DNA of 64,000 nt from NCBI GenBank assembly GCA_013397865.1, contig VZTI01001820.1, positions 1 through 64,000 of the forward strand, read 5' to 3'. The position numbers and the translations under genes were made by a program. The stretch comes from Struthidea cinerea. Taxonomy: Eukaryota; Chordata; Aves; Passeriformes; Corcoracidae. Numbering within the stretch: position 1 is the stretch's first letter; the number at the start of each line of letters is the position of its first letter. This document shows positions 25,847-37,306 of the stretch, piece after piece. The notes below the pieces were generated by a model. The model was not told where the DNA came from. It did no database searches and saw only the letters and a program-made list of their open reading frames with translations.

Positions 25847-28800
25847 ACTGATTTTTCCCAGATGCCAGCCCGTGGGAGAACTGCAGGGACAAGGACAAAA
25901 TCAGGGAGAAGAAAGACTTCTTATTGCCCCTCAGCAGCCTCCTCCAACCTCCTGTACTCAGCATGAAGTTGAGAGCAAAAGGTGAAAGACTCTTAAGTGT
26001 TTCTCTGCTGGAAGGACACCTATCAGGAGATGGGGTTTGTGCCAGGGCTGAGAGGAAGCAACCAGGAAAGAAGCTTCTAGACAGCAATTATAATACAATC
26101 CCAAAGAGCAGACTTTAGACAGATCGGTTTAGGTCATAGGAAACAATTTATGAACCTATCATGTTCTGTTTTTCACTAGATTGAATGCTGAGTACACAGA
26201 CAGTCCATGGTCAGCTTTCTGCACCAACACACGTCTACACACCCCTTGCTGTGATGGAAGGGGATGTGCCGGGCAGCTGGGTTTCAGATGAGGCACATAA
26301 AAAAAAAAAAAAGATGATACTGTTTATACAGTGAAAGGTTCATGAACTAGGACTAAAAAGTCAGACTTTTAAAAGATAGGGTAGAAAAAGCTACATTATA
26401 ATGTTTTTGATAAAAGGATGTAGCACAGACTTTACAGAATTAAGAGGAATATCCCGTGTATTTTCACTGAAATAGCTTGCGTTGCATTTAAACTGTAATG
26501 AAACTAGAGGAACTAAGGAAAAAAGTCCATCTAGCCCTTGATTGCTTACTTAGAATTTATATACAGATCATGTCTCATCTCAGACATCTTATCTGTGGCA
26601 TTATCTGCGTATTGAACCAGCTTTGGAAGAAAAGTGCAAAGTCCAAAAGCTGTAAAAACAATAAATAAAACATGACACTAACAGAAGATGGCAATGCTTA
26701 TTTTACTTGTTATCCATGCCTCAATTTTTCCCTCAAGAGTTCAAAAAGTTTAAGCAATTTCTATACTTTTAATACTTTTGGAGTCCTTCTGTAGCAGAAA
26801 ATAATCTGTGATCCTTTACAGAGGCTTATTAGTTCAAACTTTCTGAATTCTGTGTGCCTCCTAAACTTGAAATATTTAAATATTCAATGTGAAATTCTTC
26901 TTCTGACATCTTTTAGCAAAACAATAGTTAATGATCTAGTTCACAGTGGTGAGCAGTATCTGCATTCTTACCAAGTCATCAGATTTTATCAGTCTTAGAA
27001 CAATTTTTATAAAAACTTCTTTCTTTCTTTGAACAATCCTGTTTTGATTTGAATTGTATCAATCTACACACCACCACTTCAGAAAAATTAAAAGAGACAA
27101 CAAGCTTGGAGTTGTATATAACCCCAAACTAATTTGAAAACAAGGGAAGATTGTATCACCTGTGGATACATGATCTGCTTGTTACGAACTCCCAGGATAC
27201 CGCAGTGAACCCAGTAGTGCATGGGATGTCTGGAGAAGATGTCAACCACTATCCAAAGCTGCTAGTTCCTGTTTCATGTACACAAGGGTATTATTAGGCA
27301 ATATAATTTTGATGATGTAATGTTTGCAATTTTGTATCCTGTTTCCATAGTGTTGGTGGGTGGAATTCCTAGACTGAAATTACCCTTGAAATTAATATCT
27401 CCCATTAAAAGAGGCTGGTTTCATCAGTTGTCTTCAGAATCTAAAATCGTGGTACTCGAAGCAGATGGCTATATTCTTTGTTACAAGCCAGATTCTGACT
27501 TACAGGTTCTGTTTATGAATCAAGATAGATCTTGGTGATACCTACTTTTTTGTATAAATATTTTCCCAAGTTTTCCCACAAATAAAGCTAAACAAAAAAG
27601 GAAAAAAACTGGTAGAGATAGAAAGTCCTTTTTTTTCTGCTTCATTGACATAATTAACATGGAGAAGTGCAAGCTGCTTTAATAGCAGATTGCTATAGAA
27701 ATGAAAGTATTTTCTTATAGACATAAAGCTTATCAATTTCTTGTTGTTTGCATAACCTGAAATAGCCTACATTCATACTGAGTAGGGACTGTAGGAATGA
27801 CTCAAGTGGACCTAAAACTGTGGGGGGACTCCCTCACACCCTTTGGTTACGTGTGCCTCCCCTGCAGCTGTGCCAGCTCTGCCCATACAGTGCAGTCTCA
27901 GGGAAGGGAGAGCAGCTTGGTGATATGACAGAAACCTTCCTTCTGTACAGTTTTCAATGAGGAGCTCGAGCTTTCTCGCTGCTCATGGTCAGAAGGCAGT
28001 GGCGGGTATGTAGCTGTGAGTGGGAATAAAGAAAAAGTCCCTGCTTTTGATGGCAGTGTGGTCTCAGAGAGACTTCTGCAGCTTGTGGCACGCTCCCTGG
28101 ATGCCTGTGCTGTGTTTGAGCAGCTGATATAGTCACCCTTTAGTTTTAGTCAAAACAAGATTGTAGAAGCTATGCAAACTCTTTCCATTGTGTTGCAGCC
28201 CCTCAGTCATGTAACTCATTTGTTGTATTGACAAGTATATTCTATCCTGAAAAAAGTGCTGCTGAGTATTAATGGATTAGGAAGGAGGCCTTCATTTTGA
28301 AAGGCGAGAGAATAATAACATTACATGCTTCCTAAATTATAGATGGTTACAATCTCAACTTTTGCCCTAGACCTAATCAATCTCTTTTACACGTAAATAA
28401 TTAATTTAGTTTTGGCTTTAGAGTCTATTACCCTTTGAAGCCTGTAGTTCCCTGTAACATCCAGGCAGAGCGTGCCAGTTCCTTTAATGATACATATGAA
28501 TATCTGAATGACAAAGCAGCAGCCTTTTGTTTATACCAGTTGAATCAATAGGATATTTTTGCTAATAGCCACACATCTTAATTTAGCACATATTTATGAG
28601 ACAAAGAAAAACTACTCTAATTTTTTTATTGAGAGGGCAACTCCTGAAACCTCCATTCAGCCTGATCCCTAATCCTGGTGGAAGAGCCTTTTCATGGAAG
28701 CTGTGGGAAAAAAAATGAACCTTTTCTATGTTGCTAGTACAGTCTTGGGGTTACATTGGCTGGTGCAGGTAATCTAGGTAATCTAAAATTAGTGAGGGAA

Positions 28801-31800
28801 TGGCTGGCAGACTGGGGCTGCCCTCCCTAGTAGTAATAACATCTAGCAGTGTGCCCCTGCACTGTCTGCTCCCAAAGAATAGAGACCATGTACAATCTCC
28901 TTTTGCTGTTCCTTAGATGTTGCAGGCAGCACAGCAGGACCATGCCTTCAGCTTGGATTAAGGAAGAGGTAGGACCTGACTGAATTTGGCTGGAATATGA
29001 TCTTAGCAGGCAATGCAACTTTAAAATAAAAGGAAGCTATGAAGTTGTGGACAGTACTGCTTACGTCTGTAATATGGGAATTGCCTTTCCCATGTCGGCC
29101 AGTCTGCTGATGTGCCCTGCGAGCAGAAACCTTACGGCATCTAAAGGTCAAAAGGAAGTTTTCTAATATCAACTTTCTTTGCTTCTGTAGTCCTTGTAAG
29201 ACACAATGCGGCATACAGAGCTAAAGTTTCACACTGTTTCTGCCTCACAGTATGGTTCTATAGCAATGTCTAGCTCTTTCATGATGCTTTCCATCACTAG
29301 AAATGTTCTGTAAAGGAGTTTATTTTCTTGTACTGAATTTACAGATGAAGAAAGGAATGTAACAATAACATAAATACATAGTTTAATTTTTATAGGTCAT
29401 CCAACTAACTGCCTCAAAATTGCACCCTGGTCACCAAGTCACCACGGTGTGATCTAACTACATAACAGAGCATTGCCTGCGTGTACTTAGCCAGAGTGGT
29501 ACACCTGTTGTTTGTATGGGAAGTCGTATATCATGAAACATCCTATAGCCATGCTCAGGGAGAGATTGTTTACATTGAACACAAAGGGTAACATAATAAG
29601 CTTTAAGCAGTTTTAAGAGCTGTTGGCTTGTACATGTATATAAAACGTACTAGTATAGAACCCGTGCTTCCTTATTTGGCCAAAATTTAGGCTGTTGCTA
29701 AGATTTCAAGGCAGGAGGAGTTTCTGATCTGTTCAGACCTTTCTATGTGGCTGAAAAGCATCCTCTGGTTTCCTGATTAGCCTCCTCTGTTCTGTCTCCC
29801 CTCCACGAATTAATCTCCACAGTCACTCTTGTATCCTGACCTCAGGTCCCAACTCTCCCCATTTCCAAGATCCTTTCATCTAGGTGAACTCTGTCCCTGA
29901 GAACAGCTCTACACTAATTCTTTACCATGTTCCTATTTCTTTGTACTAAGAAGCTGACATTTTCTGATAAATTGTATCATCCTTCCTAAAAGAGTACAGG
30001 GAAATATTGGAGTATCTCAAATAGCTCAAGATGCTGACTGTTGGTTATCATTAATAAATTAGTCTCCAGCCATTTCTGCCTACACAAGCTCATTAAAACA
30101 TCCTGAACAGCAAACCATTACATAAAAATACTTCCTATTGTATAGCCCTGAACATTCTCCACTCAACACAACACACCAAATCAGATTAAATGAATAAAAA
30201 CTTACAGAAAATATATGCTTGCAATTGCTTTTTCAGTGAGTCTTAAAAAACTAAGCAATGTAAGGTGATGCACAATGAAATCACAGCTGAGATCAAATTA
30301 AAAAGTAGGGAAGACACAAAACCAGCATAAGACTAAAACCACCCAGGAATTCTGTACAAGAAATCACTTCAGAGTGTGAAGGAAGCAGAATGCATGATTC
30401 ATGAGAGCAAATCATTATGAATTAGTTCTGATTATACAGAAATTAGCATGAGATTAGTAGTTTTGCAGGAGCAGGACCAAACCCTGTATAAGTGGGTAGA
30501 GAATGAAGACAAGACGTCTGGTACTGAACTGGTGGCAGTTTACATCCTCTCATGCCCAATGTCTGCACTCAGATATTATGACATACATAGATTCAAAATA
30601 ACAAAAGCTCACGGTTAAATAGCCCTATAAAAAGTTGCCAGGTTCCTGGAAGGCAATTTAACATCAAAAGTTTTTTGTCCCTATAGGGAAAAAAAATCTA
30701 GTAATTTCTTAATACCATTTGAGGAATTTCTCTAATTTCACAAACTACAATTGCATATAAATGTATTGAAACAGACTGTAAAGTTCAGAAATGATCTGCA
30801 AGTAAAAAAATCTATATGAATTTATCGTGCTGACATTTCACTGAAGATGAGAATATTTTCACTGATCTTAACAGGAGCTGAGAAAAAGCTAAAATATGAA
30901 GTGATCATAACAGCAATAAAGATGAAAAAGCACCTCTGAGTTGTCTACTAATAGCTAATAACTCTGAGTTGTCTACTAATAATAACACTATGGACCTAAA
31001 ACTCATAGAAAAACCAACAAGCAAACAAACTCAAAAGTTCACAGAAGTCCAGATCCCTGACTGCCCATGGAAATGCCAAATAACGTTTGCTGAAATGCAA
31101 TAGTAATAGGTATTTGTGCACTGTCAAGTATTAGTCAAGACAGGGACACAGGTATTGCATCTTGAAAAACGATTTTGTTTGAAGGTGCACAGATTATTCA
31201 AAGGCCACAGAATACAGGAAATTACTGCTATCACGGGACTTCAGAATAGGGGTGCCTCACAAACTCAAATACTAACAGAGGTGATTTAAACCTGTATTAT
31301 CTTGTCAAAACAACTGTGAATGCAAAGGATTCTTAAGATCAAAGGATCAAATATATATGAGATCTGCAAAAGTGCTTCCAAAGCTCAGTGCCTTTCTAGG
31401 ACCTCAGGTGGAAAGCTCAAGTGACAAATGGAAACCAAAGGCTTTAAAGTCCTTAGCAAATACTAAGTATCACTTCATAATTGAAATGCATGTGGGAAAA
31501 ACTCCTTTGACACAATGGATGGCAGATGATGGAACAAAAGATCTTAAGGGTTGAATACAAGACCTTGGGGCCTCTAGTCTATCCAAAGACTCAATGACAT
31601 CTAAAAACTGTAACTTCATTCAGGTTACCGGACGCTCCATAAACAGAGTTGAGCAGACGAAACCAGAGAATCAAGGGGAAGTATTACAGTGATGCAGGAA
31701 ACCCAGTGGAAAAGTAATCTTTTCAAACTCATGGGAAACAAAAAACTATGTGTAACTATATATATTGTATAACAGAGGAGGATTAGGTGAAAGACAAGGA

Positions 31801-33057
31801 ATAGTCCTCTCATGCCAGGAAAATGCAGTCATCTAATTCAAACTCCTGATCCAGAAGAAAATATTTTGGTTTATTTGCAAGTGTTTTAGCTTACATGTTG
31901 TCATGAGGAGATGACAGCAGATTATACTTAATGTTGCTATGCAGGACATGTAGCCTGATCACTATCATAAGACAGATATCACCACAAAAAACTGTTATGT
32001 TATAGGAAAAATTCCTGCCTGAATAAGTAGGGATAGTTTTCTTTTTCAACAATTTCAGAAGCCTGTGATTTTGCAGAAATGAATACAGTTGGGCTCTGTT
32101 CTAATGAAAGTCTCCAGGCATTTGTGCAGTGGAAATACAGAAATAACAGGAAATCAGTACCTCAGCTTGATATTAAGGAGATTTGCTCATTTACTGGCAC
32201 TGTTTCGTATCAGATGAGAAATAGGAAAAAGATTATGAACATGAGCTGTAGATTCCCATTGCAATTTTTGTAACAGTAGAAGGGTACTATTAGCATCACT
32301 ACATTTTGACTGTGTCCACCTATGTTTTGGCTTCCATTTCAAATGGAGATTGTGTTTTGCCTTGCTTTGTCTTCTAAACCGGTCTTCAAGGCTGATGTGT
32401 CCCACAGATTCTGGCTTCCACTTCAAAGAGCTGCACGTCAGTGGATGCCAAAGATCCTCCTACAAATTTTACAGACAACACTCAGGAGAAAGGGATTATA
32501 CAAATATATTATATAGTCACTGTAACTTTTTATTATAGACCTGATAGCAAGAAGAACTGACTACTACATGTCTTCTTAAAAGGGAGGTGCAATAGATTAT
32601 CAGCACGTCTCAACAGAATGTTTCAAAATATTAGCATACTCTAAGTGCAAGAGAAACCTGATGAAAGTGCAAGAGAGCTACTCACACACTACTGCAAATC
32701 CTTCCCAAACTCTGCTGTAGTGCAGTTTTTATAAGGGAAGACCTAATGATGCACAATGTTTGTTACCATGCTGCCATGGACACCTAGTAAGGAACATGCT
32801 TCAACCTAAGTCAAATTACACAAAACTTGGCATAGGCCCTCCGTTGGACAAACAAACAAGGGTCCTCTGCCAAGTATGTTGGTGGATGAAATAAACTGTG
32901 CTCATGAAGGAGAAAAGAATGTCACATTCTGTGTGCTGAATTTCTGTCTAATGCCCATGCATTCACAGTGAAGCCCAAACTTAGAAGGTACTCCATCTGC
33001 TGGAGGTACTGCCAGAGACAGATAGCCCAGCCTCTTCCAAATGGCCATTCCCACATT

Positions 33058-33123
33058 TGCCACATTCACAATGTACGTAACATTAAGGAATGCCACATTC
33101 ACAATGTACGTAACATTAAGGAA
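33058..33123 (+). repeat. 33-bp tandem duplication
   Basis: TGCCACATTCACAATGTACG plus the following 13 bases occur twice in direct succession (33058-33090 and 33091-33123) with no visible difference. Confidence 0.93.
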
Positions 33124-33465
33124 TTGTTACGGGGCTTCTCTCCTAGGTTTGTAAGTTCCTATCTTATCAGCTGTCTTGGGTGTTAGAGCCACCTTTGAGC
33201 CACACAGTTATTATGAATATTAGTATTAAGACTTTTCCTGATTGGAAACTGATTAGTTAACAGGCAGACAACAACCATGTAGGATTAGGAGCATGCAATG
33301 GATTGCCTGACCAAGGTGACCACAGGGACAATGAAGTGAAGAGCTTCTCAGCCATGTGGAGAGGACAAGAAACTCAAATAATAATGAAAACTTCAGTTAG
33401 CTCTAAAATATCATGTCTGGACATGGTCCTAGAAATAAAGGTTTAGATTTAAAAACATAACTTCA

Positions 33466-33510
33466 TAAACAAGTCATTCCCAACAAGACTTGTTGGGAAT
33501 GACTGGTTTA
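33466..33510. repeat. Near-perfect 45-bp palindrome
   Basis: The arms AGTCATTCCCAACAAG (33472-33487) and its exact complement (33489-33504) are separated by one base. Pairing resumes for five more base pairs after one mismatch. The right arm is the terminal sequence of the LTR at 33491. Confidence 0.95.
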
Positions 33511-34476
33511 GATCACTTAAAGAATCGATATCGAAGGAATTAGAAAAAGCAGGTTTAATATAAATTTAATGAAAGCGCGACTTAACAAAAGGTTCACTCT
33601 ATTACTTGCTACATGGATGAAACATACAAAGGAAAATTAGATTATAATCAATTTAGAATAGTTTACAGGGAGACCAGAGATGCAAAAGGGTAAAGGAGAC
33701 CCTTCCACTGAATCATGAGGTTCAGAGGGGACCCCTTGCTTCCTAAAGTCCTGATGGAGTCTAAGTAAAGCTACTTAGGTCCAATCTTAGTCTCACATTG
33801 GGTCAGTGGTTTATATTTAAAGGATTTAGCAGCACTTAATCAAGGATTAATTGAACATTTACAAAGTGACTCAATAGGATTTACTACCTACTACTAACCA
33901 CAACAGTGACTTTATTATAGATCAGAGGTGGCAATATTCATACTATACTTGCTATAGGGTATTTAACTCAATTCACACACACATGCACCCAGGCACAAAA
34001 ATATATATACATAAATATATAAGGATATACCTGTTAAAAACTCCCTTTGAAATACTCACATCAAATGCATTGTTGTTTCTCAATGGACAAGGGTTGAGCC
34101 TTGAGGACTGGTTGGGAGTATCAGCCCAGGACCTGTCTTCAGCTTTCAGTGGCAGTCCTTTGAGTATTGTAAACGTGAGAGTTGGTGAGCTCAGAGATGT
34201 GTCTCACTCAGAGGGAGATGCTGGTCACAGCCCACTGCGCTTTGGGAAAACTCAAAGGGTGTCCCCTAGAACCACTGTTTATAGGCTCCCAAAACAATTT
34301 GCTTTAGTTATCAGTAGATTTCCATCCTGGCCTCAGTACAGGTCAATAATTACTGTAATATTCAAATGTCCAGTCACAATGGTACCGTTCCACTCAGGCT
34401 ACAAATTGGGTACAGAATGACCCAAGGCTGTCATGGGGTGATGGATTATCTCTTTTCCCCCACCGTAGTCAGGCAA
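33491..34476 (-). mobile_element. Probable LTR of an endogenous retrovirus (ERVL-like), minus orientation
   Basis: Read on the - strand, the segment has a TATA-like CTATAAACAG, then AATAAA in CTATAATAAAGTC. A T-rich region follows, and a sharp end in CATTCCCAACA at 33491. The 5' boundary is uncertain: TGTTGCCTGACT at 34476 is the best TG start, and TGTTACAG about 50 bases further out is an alternative. No convincing target duplication was found. A 16-bp palindrome straddles the 33491 end. LTR nature is inferred from end structure, signal order and resemblance to bird ERVL LTRs. A 145-codon + strand frame inside it is antisense to the element. Confidence 0.55.
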
Positions 34477-34705
34477 CAGGAGTACCTGGTATGATCAGTG
34501 CTGCCCCCACCTTAGCTCTGTAACAGTTCCTGCTGTGGTCAATGGACACGTCTCACAACTTAAGCCAAGGCCTAATGAGAATTCCTGAGATTGTAGAGTG
34601 GCCCCAAGGAGGGAGAAATGGAATGCACCACCACATCTCTAAACAGATAGCTCAGCACAAGAGGAAGAGCAACTGCTGATATTGGCTTGGATGATGGGAA
34701 CAAAA

Positions 34706-34747
34706 TCATAGAATCATATAATGTCCTGAGTTGGAAGGGTTCCACAG
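34706..34747 (-). mobile_element. CR1 3' tip
   Basis: TCATAGAATCATATAATGTC then CTGAGTTGGAAGGG: the reverse-complement end of a CR1 copy, under 50 bases long. Confidence 0.75.
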
Positions 34748-35044
34748 CCAAAATGTAACCATGAAAAAGTCTTAGAGTAACAATTGTATTCAGAGGTCTT
34801 GCAGAAATAACAAAAGGAGGAAAATCCTGCACCTAAAAAAACCCCCCCAAAAACCCCAATGAAGAGCATTTTAAAGATGACTAAATGGTAGAATGGAGGC
34901 GAAATGCAAACTATATTAAGGACACCATACTTGAAGTTCAGAGTAACTGTAAGCCACCTGTCAGTAGCAGCTTATGAATTATTGAAAAGGCCAAAATGGG
35001 TAAAGAGCAAGATAAAGGAGAGTTTTGAATCCCTCATGACATCC

Positions 35045-35215
35045 CTCGTGGCTGTTTAGCCTGGAGAACAGATAGCTCAAGGTGAATCTTGTCAATGTGG
35101 ATTGACACCTGATGGGAGTGAAGAAGACAGAGCCAGACTCCCGTCAGCAGTACCTAGCAACTGGACAAGTGGCAATGAGCACAAATTAAAATGCAAGAAA
35201 TTCTCTCCTTCTGCT
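35045..35215 (+). mobile_element. CR1 LINE fragment (diverged)
   Basis: Includes TTAGCCTGGAGAACAG, TCTTGTCAATGTG, CTGATGGGAGTGAAGAAGAC and GGCAATGAGCACAAATTAAA, in CR1 order and + orientation. It lacks the terminal repeat. Confidence 0.75.
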
Positions 35216-36959
35216 CTGTGATCCTCTTTTAAAAATATCCTGAAAGTACATTTGTGATGAAGAGCACTGACCCAGCTGTTACCATCCCAGAATGAATGGG
35301 AGGGCAGGATTTCAAACAGACAAATACTGTTTAAACTGTAGGAGTAAAAGGACAGGAATAAATAGACAAAGGAAGGCTTTAGGAAACATTATAATGTACA
35401 GATCTATGAAAATGTTAGCTATGGGCTTATTGGTAACCATTAAAACAAACAGACTACTAGAAAATATTTAAAAACTCTCATAGAATAAACCAGAAACATC
35501 TTATTTTCAGCCCCAAGGGCACTAATTTTTTCTGTACTTTCTCTAGTTTAGTCTTCTTATCTGAAAAATGATACATCAGGAAAGCAACTGTACAGCAAAG
35601 AGAAAAGATGATAATTAAAGTTTTAATGACTTCCATATGAGGAACCATTCAACAGATCACGATTCCTCTGGCTGAAAAAATTAGAACTATGGGAGGGTAT
35701 GCTGGAGATCTACAAAACCATGTGTGGTACAGACTAAGCAAATAGACAGTTGCTCACAGTTGTGCCTAATCTGAGAAGGGAAATCAAATGAAGGCGGTAG
35801 GCAGACAGAATAAAAGAAAATAAGGATGTATATGCAGTTAATCTATGCAACTCTGCCACAGGAGGCTCTATGTGTTCTTTTGGGTTAAAAATACATGGAT
35901 GAGAAATTACTTTCTATGAAGAGAAATACTGCTATTCTTTAGGAGAAATACAGCTATTATATATGAAGACACTGTCAACAATGGGCTCAAAAAGACCTGG
36001 GTCACAAGCTGCTCAAGTCTGCAGTAACATTCCTGGCAAGTGCTATTTCATGCTTGTCCTGTCTGCATGCTGTTGCCTAAGCAAAGCTAATGTCACTGGT
36101 GACAGATGGACTTTGCTCTGACCTGATAAAACTGGTTGCCATAGTAGGCCCTGATTTGCCCCCATATGAATTTACATTTCTGTGTGCATGTCTTCCAAAG
36201 ATCATTATAGATTTAATACAAATTGTTTTCGGCTTACTTGGCAATCCCTGCCTTGATATTATGTCTCTGTCCTTTGCCCACCAGATTCTCTGATTTACCA
36301 GAATTGCTTCACACAATGTTGTGCAAAGAGCAGGATATTGATGGCAGTGGTTAGTCAATCCACCCTGTCCCATTCTCACAGCTAATCCTGCAGGCGCGTG
36401 CGATCTAATGCTGGATGAGGTATGTTATCCCTTCAGAGGGGATTATGGATAAAATGGTCTCACAGCAGGGAAGGGGTTATTCCTTCCCTTCCCCCTTAAC
36501 ATTAACCATATTAAGTACTGAAAGCAACTGGAGAAGGAGAAATAAACTCTTTATTAAATAAAAACTCACTCCATTCCATATTTCCCCCCCTTGAAATGAT
36601 AACTTAAAGTACATCCTCTTTGAAAACAGGAAGAGTTCTTTCAGAACAGCTGCTTTCTGAGAAGGAACCTGAGTTGTTTTGCTTGTGAGAAATACAGACC
36701 TTGCTTAATAAGAAAGGTACTACACACAGATGCATAGCTACTGTGTCTCTTTTAGCAGGTTTACTGTATTCATAAAATCCATCTTTAGCTGTCCGTCCAG
36801 CATAGGAAGTCCAAAGAAAATCCCAGAGTGGTTTTTGAAAAACTGAGGCACCAATGTGGAAATAGTAAGATCTGGACATGTATTAGTAGTTTTTATTTCG
36901 TTAAGATTGAGCGGAAACACTTCCTATCAACTTGGACTGCCAGATAATCTGTAATTTCT

Positions 36960-37306
36960 GGTTGAGGGGACTGATTTGTTCACAGATGGCACCAAGCTGG
37001 GTGGGAGTGTTGATCTGCTGGGGGTCAGGAAGGCTCTGCAGGGAGATCTGGACAGGCTGTAACACGACCTCAAGTTCTGCCAGGGAAGGTTTAGGTTGGA
37101 CATAAGGAGGAATTTCTTCACAGAAAGGGTTGTTAAACACTGGAATGGGCTGCCCAGGGAGGTGGTAGAGTCCCTGTCCCTGCAGGTATTTAAGGAAGAC
37201 TGAATGTAGCATTCAGTGCCATGGTCTAGTTGACAAGGTGATGATCACTCAAAGGTTGGACTCAATGACCTCAGAGGTCTTTTCCAATGTAAGTGATTCT
37301 GTGATG
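36960..37306 (+). mobile_element. CR1 LINE 3' fragment with internal deletion
   Basis: It opens with the CR1 segment ACCAAGCTGGGTGGGAGTGT and GGACAGGCTG (to about 37059), then jumps directly to CTCAAGTTCTGCCAGGGAAG and the standard 3' end, with AGAGGTCTTTTCCAATGTAA and GATTCTGTGAT. The several hundred bases normally between these two parts are missing. Confidence 0.9.

Larger units (their letters stand above)
19053..33465. other. Intergenic, sparse repeats
   Basis: Contains the 19.36-kb palindrome, a CR1 tip at 23.1 kb, a small duplication at 25.8 kb and the 33-bp duplication at 33.06 kb. Otherwise it is AT-rich sequence in which I see no gene. Conserved non-coding elements could be hidden here and cannot be judged without comparison. 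Confidence 0.55.

Noticed and set aside
33983..34420. 145-codon + strand frame
   Set aside because: It runs antisense through the probable LTR and has no protein family likeness.
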